Assembly (NCBI RefSeq): GCF_964204645.1 | Contig: NC_134035.1 | Coordinates: 12,939,951 to 13,003,950 of the forward strand | Direction: 5' to 3' | DNA length: 64,000 nucleotides | Source of the DNA: Tubulanus polymorphus | Lineage: Eukaryota; Nemertea; Palaeonemertea; Tubulaniformes; Tubulanidae | Shown here: piece after piece, positions 55,211-64,000 of the stretch | Layout of the letters: each line of letters opens with the position of its first letter | Numbering within the stretch: the stretch's first letter is position 1 | Translations under genes and position numbers: made by a program | Notes under the pieces: model-generated | What the model was told of the DNA's origin: nothing | What the model saw: the letters and a program-made list of their open reading frames with translations, nothing else | Database searches by the model: none

Positions 55211-58200
55211 TCACAAAATGCTTTGAATAGCGGCACAAGTTTCATCGCCCTCGTCCCCTTCCTCGTCTCCCTCCTCCTCACCGCTGATATCCTCGTACTG
55301 CGGCGTACTCGCGTATAGTTGTTTAATAGTTTGTAAAGACGTGGCCCGCGTACCGGCCCGCGAGCCCGCTGGGCCGATCTCACCCTGCTGTAAACTCACT
55401 ATACTATCGATGGCGCTTTGCATTTGTTCGTTTAAAGAATCGCCGAATAAATCGTAATTAATATCGTTATAAAGAGACGCGGTGGTCGCCGTGACGACTG
55501 AGGGTAGGTCGCGATCGTCTCGTTCTATTAACGGGGGCGGAGTATCCACGGGAGATACACCGAGCGTATCCACCGGCGGAGATACTCCTAGATTAACCGG
55601 ACTAGGAGTATCTACTGTGTTCGTATTGTTGAAATCTGTTAATGCGAGTTCGTCGTCGTTGTCGTTGCTAGGCGACGGCGACACGTCCGCTCGGTAACTC
55701 TCCATTCGATAATCGGTATTGTTGTCGGTCGCCATGACAACGACGTCGTCGTAGTCGAAGTTATCGGTAGAGTTTTGACGGCGACACGTCGTCGAGAGTA
55801 ACCCTTCGATCGCCGCGTTCGCTTCCGACTGTAAATCGTCGGTCGAGAACTCGTCGAGATCTATCGACGGCTCGGTGGCGCCCTCGACCGCGAGCGGAGA
55901 CTGAGAATCGAAGAGACTCGCGATCGAATCGTGAGCCTCTTGCACGGACAGCGTCACCGACGACCGATTGTTGGAATGTGATGAATCGTTATTTCGAGGT
56001 ATTTGACGATGATGATAACAGTTGTTGCGTAATTTCGACGCCGATGATAAAACCTCCTCGTTCTCCTCCTCAGTTCGCTCGCATTTAATCAATTTTGGTA
56101 ACGGTTCATCGTCATTAAACGTCACTTCGTCGTCAGAATCGTTTTTAAGAACATGTTTGACGCCGGCTGCTGCTGCTCCTTGGTCACTATTCGTAGTAAA
56201 TACTTTCACGTTTTTGATGATTGCAGTTTTAGCGGGTATTGAGGTAGAAACTGGAACCGGTATCGAGCTTATCGTTGTCACTGACGACGATTGTTCTTGT
56301 TTTATGTTAACAGCGTTCGCAGTAACGGACGTGAATTCATCTACAAAAATTAAACATCATATATCATCAAATCATTCTTTATTTGTGAGGCTGGTTTTAA
56401 AAAATTGGTTCATTATTGGTTCCCTTTCAGACATTCAATAGTGTTAAGTGTGGACGATCAGTTTTTGAAAGTTTGCTGATAAATGTTTAATATCTGGTGT
56501 TTGTAGTTCATAATCAATTCATGTCTCGGGTAAAGCACTGAACACATGTGAAGTTTGGACGATCAGTTTTTGAAAGTTTGCTGATAAATGTTTAATATCT
56601 GATGTTAGTAGTTCATTTTCAATTAAAAATGTCTCAGGTGAAGCACTGAACACATGTGAAGTGTGGACGATCAGTTTTTGAAAGTGTGCTGATAAATGTC
56701 TAATATCAGGTGTTAGTAGTTCATTTTCATACAAAAACATGAAGTTCTGAACACATGTGAAGTGTGGACGATCAGTTTGTCTGGTGTTTGTACGGTAGTT
56801 CATTTTCAATTAGAAATGTCTCGGCCTAAAATGTCTAATGTTCGGTGTTTGTAGTTCATTATCAATTAGAAATGTCTCCGCTTAAAATGTCTAATGTCTG
56901 GTGTTTGTAGTTCATTATCAATTCATGTCTCAGGTGAAGCACTGAACACATGTGAAGTGTGGACGATGAAAATAAATTGAAGAATTGCGGTAAAGTATTG
57001 AATGCATGAGAGGTTGCAGGTTCACAAGCGACAAATTGAAAGATTCTTTTTACCTCTTTTTTCGAGCAGTAATTTTTTATCTTCGAGTAACTCAACTTTT
57101 TCGGCAGCGATGAACATTTTCTCCATCATCGTTAATTCTGAGGTCGGCGCCGGACGCTACAACAGACAATACGAACAACGCTACAACAACAACAACTTTA
57201 TGTCGCAACACATCTCAATACTGTTGATACTTTTTAGACCCGCGATCCAGCTCCAAAGTTACGAAATAGTTAAAATCAGTTCATCTTCATTCTAGTCAAT
57301 TCTAATTTCATGGTTCCCACAGTTCCATGAATCAAAAATTCCCAGGTTTTTCCCCAAGTATTTCATGGGTGATTTTTCAAGTTTCCCAAATGAAAATAAA
57401 CAGATAACATCCTGCTTCAATAAACATTTTAGTGGCGACTGGTCGAGGGAAATTGCTGAAGAAAGTTGCACTTGGCAAATGCTTTCGTGTAATGTAAATT
57501 AATTTCCCAAATATTTCCCTGATTTGAGGAAAACTTTTTAAATTCCTAAATATTTCCAAACTGGGAATTCTTATTTCAAAATTGCCAAGTTTTTCCCAAA
57601 TTCCCTCTTCCGTGGGAACCATGTAAATTTTCAACTGTGGAACCGGGTTTACGGTTAAGTGAAGTAAGTTCACTTTCAATGTTTAACTGATGGAGTCAAA
57701 CTGAACTATCTGTTGGTTTCTTAGTTTTACAGTTACACACGCGTAATTGCCATCAATGACTATCAACACTTACCACTGAATCGACCATTAAAAGATGCTG
57801 ATATTTCTGTTTTAAAAGATGAGCTTTATCCAACAATGATTGAGCATATTCTTCGAAACTGTCGTCGGCTAGAAAAAAATAACAATCAAATAATCACCGA
57901 TATTCAATTCTAGTTTAGCGATCCACCACCAGGTGGCGTGACAAATAGTTTAATTTTCAAACGAGCCCTTCCAAAGATATAAAATTCGGTCTTCTAATTC
58001 AGAAGAGAAAACTTCATCTTATCATCATTGAAATATCAAAGAAATTGAAGCGTTACTACAACTAGCGACACCTGGTGGTTCCTCACACGCCACAGTAGCC
58101 TTAAACGAACCCGATTATTCGGTTCATACCTTTTTTCAACACTTTCGGATGCGGTTCTTTGACGTGGTAAACATGATACGACAATAATCGACCCATCGCG

Positions 58201-59881
58201 TCTTTCACGTTCCGGAACGGATTCTTACAATCGGGATGAACTACTTTACTCTGATCACGCCAGATTTGTTGAGCAATGCTACAATACAAATACATACAGA
58301 CGAGGGTCACAAATTAATGAACTTTCTAATTTTCACATTTTTTTTCAGATCTTTACAATTGACTTCTTTCGTATCTTGTTTCGCAATGAAATACCAGGGG
58401 TAAGTTGCTCAAAAGTTGGTTAAAGATAACCGGCCGTTAAATACCATAGTTACAATGAAATTTCAATTGTCACCATATCAACTATCCACTGGTTAACTCT
58501 AACCAACCTTTGAGCAACTGACCCCAGGATTTTTCACGTTATTTCACATGCGTCAAGATACAATAGCATGAGCAGTTACTGATCACATTCGGATTAATGA
58601 AATTTCCTAAACATAGTTCGTGCACAAATTGTGTAAACTACAAAACAGATGCGGCATAGAAAGGGGATTGATCGCGACTGTCCGATGTAATTCAATAAAA
58701 TATCTATATTCTGTAGGGAGAAGCGCAGCGCGACTGGGGCAGATACGATACTTACAGACCCTCTTTAGTAAGTTGACCGGTTATAGTACGTTTCAACCGA
58801 GGTAGTGGCAGTAGATTCGTAGTAGCCGCAGTTGTCGTCGACGACGTCGTTTCTCGAGTCGCAGTTTGCGGTTCTATTTTAATACCGACAGTCTATAAAT
58901 ATAATACATTTAAACGGATAACATCGTAATCATATTTCTGTACAAATTAATCAGTGATCAACAGTAAGACCCTCAGTAACATCGTAATCATATTTCTGTA
59001 CGCATAAAACAAATCGAATCTTTATTTCTCAGCAGAAGAAAGAAACAAAAATACTGAAAATCAGGACCAGTTTGCAGCTGTACTAACCTGTACAGTGTTA
59101 AGAGCAGTAACGTTACTTGCCGTTGTTGTCGTTATTTTTGGAGCGATCACCGGTGGTTTTACCCGTAGTATCTGTTGATTTGAATTACTCGTTTGGTTGA
59201 TTTTCAATTGTTGCCGTTTCAACACCAGTTGCTGTTGTTGTTGCCGTAGAAACGACTGTCGTTGTTCCGGAGTCATCGAGCTGAAATGATGTTCGAGTTT
59301 CTGTTTTTGTTCCGGCGTCAAATTCAAATTGACAACTTGATTCCCGACCTAAAAATGAAGAAACAACAGTTCGACATTAAAACGCATTTTTGCAGCCAAA
59401 ACCTTTTCACGTCCCATTGTTGTTGTTGCCGTAGAAACTCCCTAATATTTCAAGAGGTAACTCCCATTTGTCAACAGAAAGAACAACAAGACACCAAAAA
59501 TTCTGTGATATAGAAAAAGAGTCAGAATTCTCTGATTTCAAGATGGGAAAATAAATCAGGAATTCCATGATTTACCCCGATCAGTAAGAACCGTGTAAAC
59601 CACAGAACTGCGGTAACTGGAGGCAGAATTGGAACTGAGGTAACTCGATGCAGAATTGGAACTGAGGTAACTCGATGCAGAATTGGAACTGAGGTAACTC
59701 GATGCAGAATTGGAACTGAGGTAACTCGATGCAGAATTGGAACTGAGGTAACTCGATGCAGAATTGGAACTTACTTTGATTTGAGTTTGTATTTTATTAG
59801 ATGACGGTGACGACACAACAGCACGACCAACAGAATGATGCATATTTAACACTGAATCACTGACCGCTTTCATATCACTTG

Positions 59882-59964
<83 letters not shown>

Positions 59965-62900
59965 AACGTTGATTTCATGATAATCGGTTTTAAACTGCTC
60001 AGTTTAGAATCGGACTGCGTTACCGTGACGTTCGGCACATTCAAAGCGTTCAAATTTAAATTCGGAATTGCGGTTGCTAGACGAGCGATATCACGAGAAG
60101 GTGGCGGTGGTTGTTGAGGGGTTGATTGTTGTGCGGTGAGATGTAGCTGCTGCTGCGATTGGTGGGTCGATGTGAGTGTAACGCATGACGACGACATGGG
60201 TGTCTGCAACAATCAAAACCAGTGTTACCACGACAACATCGGAACGACATTGAATAATAAATACAATAACAAGGGTATAAGCAGTATTCACCTGTATTTG
60301 ATTGGCCTGATGCTGAGCCATCACCTGAACCTGTTGAGCGGCCTGCTGAGCCGCTTGCGTCTGCTGCTCCTGCTGCGTCTGTTTCTTTATCACGGCTTTC
60401 GACGCCATCTGGCGGCCGTGATCGAGTATTTTACGTTGCACCTCGCCGAGTTGGTGCAGCAGGTGTTTCTGTTGCGGGGTCGGGTTCTTCAAGCCGAGCA
60501 GGTGTTTCATTTGAGTGTTTATCTTTTGCAGAGCGAGCTGAGCTTGTGAACTGAGTTGAACGGTTTGAGTCTGCTGCTGCTGCTGCTGCTGGACGCTAGT
60601 CGATTGCGTCGTCGAACTAGTCCGCACCATCGTCGTCGCCGATGACGATACTCCTATATTATTATCGGCGACACTAGTCCGGAAATCGTGTTGATTTAAT
60701 CCCGGATTATTCACCGTTTGAGTATTATTCCCGGTGGTATTCATAACGATATTTCCGTTTTGAGCCGCGATCGATTTGTGTCCCGCGCCGCCCCCGACGA
60801 TATTAATATTCCGTTGCGGTTGATTTAACTGAATCGATTGTTGTAGAATATTCTGTTGCGCGGCAGCGCTAGCGCCGCCTAGTATCAACGTTTTATTAGC
60901 AGACGGCACCATCTGTAATCCGATATTAGACGTGGGTATCGTACGCAGGATTATATTTTGCGCCTGTTGCTGGGTAACCGGCTGAGCGCCTTGAATGAGA
61001 ATCTGCGAATTCGCCGGCTGCGTCGAGAAATTCAAGAAATTCAAATTCGGCGTTGAGTTCAAATTAACGCCCATCGTTTGAACGGGTCCGTTGTGAAGGT
61101 GTACGGCACCGTTATTCAAGATGGCCGCCGCCGCCGCGTTATTTTGCGTTGTCATGGCGACCTGACCGGCTGATTGGTTTTGTTGTATGAGATATTTATT
61201 TCCGCCGGATGTTTGTATGATCGTTCCCTGTATATTGATAGGGCTTCCACCTGCTGTCGGTTGCATTGTTACCGTTCCTGAAGAATTCGCCATCTGAAAA
61301 TCAACGAAATATTCAAATTATTCTTTGTTTACGCTGTAAAGGATGGTCCATATTTTACTGTTTCTGTTTTCAATTTTACGTTTTGTTGAACCACTGTTAG
61401 GGTGGCAATTTTTATTAGATTCACTTTTCCCCTCTGTCTATTCCCTGATATGTTGTTTCCCTGATTTGATCTGCTAAGAATCCAATCAATTAACACAGTC
61501 AAACAAGCAAGTAACTTTTTGATTTTATGCGCGATCTCACAATCTCAACAAATTTCCCTGTTTTTTTTCTTCCTCTTTTACAAAATTCGACTTTTCCGTG
61601 AATCGTTTTAAAGAAAAGATAATTGCCTGACTTTTTCCCTGATTTTGAGGAAAGTGGCGCCACCATGATCGTTTTTATCTCTATTTTACGATGCGTTTCG
61701 AGGTGACTAGTAACAACTGACCTGATTTAAATTAATAATCTGTCCGTTAGGAAGTCGTAACGCGGTCGCGTTCGTTTGTAAATGTCCCGCGTTATAAATA
61801 TTGTTAGGCGTCACGCCGGTGGTCGTCGTGGTAACCACATTACCGATCGGTTTCGGCAGTATTTGAGGCTGCGCGAGTTTCTGATTGATGAGAACCATCG
61901 GCGAACCAGATCTGAAACAAGAGCATAACCGGATTAATCATCCTCACTTGCCACAAACAGAATCCTCCATTACCAGAGTTATAATATATAGCCAGCCACT
62001 TTCATTCAACTTTTTTCCCCGGACTTTTCCGAGACATGCGCCTCGTGATTTTCCCTGACTTGATCTGCTAAGAATCCAATCAATTAACACAGTCAAATAC
62101 GTACATGGTTCCCACAGTTATATGAATTTAAAATTCCCAAGTATTTCATGGGTGATTTTTCCAAATGGAAATGAACACATATCGTCATTCAACAGTCAAT
62201 ATTTTAGTGGTGACTGGTTGATAGAAATGATTGTGACGTGAAACTGCTGAAGGAAGTTGCCCTCGGCAAATGCAATATGTGAAATGTAATGAATTTCCCA
62301 AATATTTCCCTGATTTGAGGATAATTCTTCGAATTCCCAATTATTTCCAAACTGGGAATTATTATTTCAAAATTCCCAAATTTTTCCCAATTTCCCTGTT
62401 CTGTGGGAACCATGTACATAAGACATAGACAGAAACTGTTTGATTTTATGCACGATCTTACAAGCTCAACATATTTCCATATTTTCCTTAAGCTTTTTTG
62501 ACAAATTCCCTGACTGTTCCTCGACATTTTTTAAGAAAAGTAAAATACGCAGACTTTCTGATATCCAAGTAAGTGTTAACATTTCGAGGCAGGTTGTTAG
62601 TGACTGGTACGAACCTGATAGCATTAGTTGAGATGTTTGCCTGAGTCGCGGGAACATGTTGTAGTATCTGTTGTTGCGCCGGTGAAACGCACGGAGACGG
62701 CATCAACGGAGACCCGATCATCGGACTCCCGATACCGTGCGTCATCGGACTCCCCGTACTACGAGACATCGGCGCCATCTGGTGGCCAGCGCTATGCGTA
62801 GGTGGCATGATTGTAATACAATTGTTAGTATTGTTGTAATGCGTGTTACCATGGTTTGTATTTGCTCGTTGTTGCTGCTGCAGCTGCTGGAAACAAAATC

Positions 62901-63855
62901 AACGTCCATGTTGCATTAACTCGAAAACCATTTTTTCATCTCAAAGATTCATCGGTTCGAAATTGACTTCAAAAAGGTGTCCATTTTAAGAAAAGACCCA
63001 AGTAGACTCCTCTTGTTGAAAATGGCACAAATAAAATTCAGGGAGTTTGTTTAAGATATTCAGTGGATAAACACCATAGACAAACAATGCCATTTCAATT
63101 CTACTAAGGCTAAACAAAAATGATACCTTGTTTCTCCGCAGCGGCCGGGTCATTTTTCTAAATTATGATAAAATTTATAAACAGTTCATTTCTACAGCGG
63201 CCGGGTCTGTTATGGTAAAATTGATCACGATTTTAAAAAAAAGTAATGTATAGGGTAGATAGGCGGCCGGCCGGGTCAACATTTAAGCTCAGCAGAGCGG
63301 AGAAACAAGGTATCAATTTTTTTAGCCTAATCTTCCCTCTATTTGTAATTCTGTATTCTATCTAATTGATGTTTGATAAATATCATTATCATTATCATTA
63401 ATTGTCACTTCATCAACTATCCACTGGTTAACTCTCAAACTACTTTTTAGCAACTGATTTAGCAGCTGTTTTTTTTTTTTTAATAAAAAGCTAGGAAATT
63501 CACTTTTCCCCCATTTTTCTTGTCCGGTGCAAAATTACAATTTTGGGTGGGTTTAGATGAGCTCTTAAAAATCCTGGCTACAGATTGCCGGTCAAAATTT
63601 ATAAAAAGTTTTGACAACTGACTTACTTTATCATCAGGCAGGAAGAAATCACTCAATGCATCTGGATCACCACTGAAAAAATTACGAATAAATTCACATT
63701 ATTTTTCCCCGGGGCTAAGTTTCACGATAGGTAATACAAAATTGCTTGTTGACTTCAAAACTACGGAACTCGGTCCAAGGATTTGGTTTTTGATTTTAAG
63801 AAATAGTTTACTAGACCTACCTGATTACATCAATTAAACATCTTCCATCCTCCAT
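55211..63855 (-). CDS. BICRA: BICRA (GLTSCR1), GBAF/ncBAF chromatin-remodelling subunit
   Basis: Nuclear scaffold subunit that defines the BRD9-containing non-canonical BAF complex. Twelve coding exons join with kept phase (63821–63855, 63627–63672, 62615–62886, 61722–61911, 60292–61293, 59775–60203, 59088–59348, 58756–58892, 58130–58278, 57774–57868, 57054–57156, 55211–56340): 3849 nt, 1282 aa. The N-terminus M-E-D-G-R-C-L-I-D-V-I with D-P-D-A-L-S-D-F-F matches vertebrate BICRA. The middle is Gln/Asn/Thr-rich with a roughly 27-Gln tract in exon 6. Exon 7 has two T-P-E-Q-(K/R)-Q repeats. The GLTSCR1 domain is at about 791–906 (V-V-H-P-D-C-K-N-P-F, then R-L-L-S-Y-H-V-Y). The C-terminus has acidic/Ser-rich sequence and S-L-N-E-Q-M-Q-S-A-I-D-S-I-V-S-L-Q-Q, matching the conserved BICRA tail. 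Vertebrates have two paralogues (BICRA, BICRAL); one gene is expected here. Confidence 0.95.
56430..56970. repeat. About 106-bp tandem repeat, family J (BICRA intron)
   Basis: About five imperfect, partly deleted units with GTGAAGTGTGGACGATCAG, TTTTTGAAAGTGTGCTGAT and AATGTCTCAGGTGAAGCAC. It is the same family as 34510–34770. Confidence 0.8.
57309..57623. mobile_element. MITE, family H, copy 1
   Basis: A 315-bp element in a BICRA intron with ends CATGGTTCCCACAG and a slightly decayed CGTGGGAACCATG. The interior is A/T-rich with many ATTCCCAAAT strings in both orientations. A second copy is at 62104–62414. Confidence 0.85.
58396..58528. mobile_element. Short inverted-repeat element, family C, copy 2
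   Basis: It begins CAGGGGTAAGTTGCTCAAA and ends TTTGAGCAACTGACCCC. It is the same family as 29114–29245 but in a BICRA intron. Confidence 0.7.
59612..59775 (-). repeat. 27-bp repeat at the exon 6 / intron boundary of BICRA
   Basis: Six units of 27 bp (coding-strand TTCCAATTCTGCATCGAG then TTACCTCAG). They start at the exon 6 splice donor, and the frame stays open through them as S-N-S-A-S-S-Y-L-S repeats. Every unit contains a TTACCTCAG acceptor-like string. Confidence 0.85.
59884..59962 (-). repeat. CAG microsatellite encoding polyglutamine in BICRA
   Basis: A pure CTG run on the plus strand (CAG on the coding strand) of about 26–27 units. It codes for polyglutamine in exon 6, without CAA interruptions. 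Confidence 0.95.
61405..61664. repeat. Interspersed repeat, family G (BICRA intron)
   Basis: A copy of the diffuse family listed at 22079–22330. It includes CTAAGAATCCAATCAATTAA and ends near GAAAGTGGCGCCACCATG. Confidence 0.6.
61993..62575. repeat. Interspersed repeat, family G, split by a younger MITE
   Basis: The repeat runs to CAAATACGTA at 62103 and resumes with TAAGACATAGACAG at about 62418. In undivided copies these are contiguous (CAAATACGTAAGACATAGAC). The gap is filled exactly by the element at 62104–62414. Confidence 0.8.
62104..62414. mobile_element. MITE, family H, copy 2 (nested)
   Basis: A 311-bp element with perfect 14-bp ends CATGGTTCCCACAG / CTGTGGGAACCATG. It is inserted in a family G repeat. 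The flanks TACGTA and TACATA suggest a short target duplication with one change. Confidence 0.88.
63106..63330 (+). mobile_element. MITE, family E, copy 2
   Basis: A roughly 225-bp element in BICRA intron 2, with GATACCTTGTTTCTCCGC near one end and GCGGAGAAACAAGGTATC near the other. It is the reverse-orientation counterpart of 39624–39852, with very few differences. Confidence 0.88.
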
Positions 63856-64000
63856 TGCACATCATGAATAACCATTCACATTTTGTCTGGAAAATTCAAA
63901 TCACACCAAAATTTTAAGATTCTTCACTCAATATTTCATTCTTTACTCAGACTACAAGTGCCGCACATAAATTTTAACAGCACACTTTCAATAACTGATC
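63856..64000. other. 5' region of BICRA
   Basis: Presumed 5' UTR or first-intron sequence upstream of the BICRA start codon. No promoter motif is recognised before the window ends. Confidence 0.35.

Overview
This is eukaryotic, animal DNA: genes are split by many GT–AG introns, the base composition is AT-rich, and introns and spacers carry dozens of short inverted-repeat elements and minisatellites. The protein set (SLC47-type MATE transporters, CKAP5/XMAP215, an SR splicing factor, a peptide-type GPCR, BICRA/GLTSCR1) points to a bilaterian. A marine invertebrate such as a mollusc, annelid or relative is my best guess, but the sequence alone does not prove it.

Layout. (1) 1–14 kb: a tandem family of five intronless MATE-type efflux transporter genes, four on the minus strand (the first cut by the window edge) and one on the plus strand whose start lies in a run of 43 ATG codons. 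Spacers between them carry 69-bp tandem arrays. (2) 14.6–15.2 kb: a 21-bp Ser/Pro minisatellite, then sparse sequence. (3) 17.25–36.9 kb, minus: a complete CKAP5 orthologue (XMAP215/ch-TOG/Msps microtubule polymerase). I resolved 39 coding exons adding up to 6165 nt, an intact frame of 2054 residues with five TOG arrays. (4) 40.3–43.5 kb, minus: a three-exon SRSF7-like SR protein with an extra N-terminal RS domain. (5) 43.93–50.80 kb: a 6865-bp DNA transposon with 44-bp terminal inverted repeats and a perfect 9-bp target duplication (Mutator/MULE-like ends). It carries a six-exon gene whose product joins an SGNH esterase-like domain, a SWIM zinc finger, two C2H2-like fingers and a PHD finger. 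(6) 52.28–53.36 kb, plus: a single-exon class A GPCR. (7) 55.2–63.9 kb, minus: a complete BICRA (GLTSCR1) orthologue in 12 coding exons, 3849 nt and 1282 residues, a defining subunit of the non-canonical BAF (GBAF/ncBAF) chromatin-remodelling complex.

The host genes are ordinary housekeeping or regulatory genes and show no operon-like linkage. The accessory interest lies in the transposon, which appears to have inserted into the promoter of the SR-protein gene; in the polymethionine MATE start; in ribozyme-like tandem repeats beside the MATE genes; and in nested inverted-repeat elements inside CKAP5 and BICRA introns. Exon limits come from reading splice signals together with family homology recalled from knowledge; no alignment or transcript data were available.
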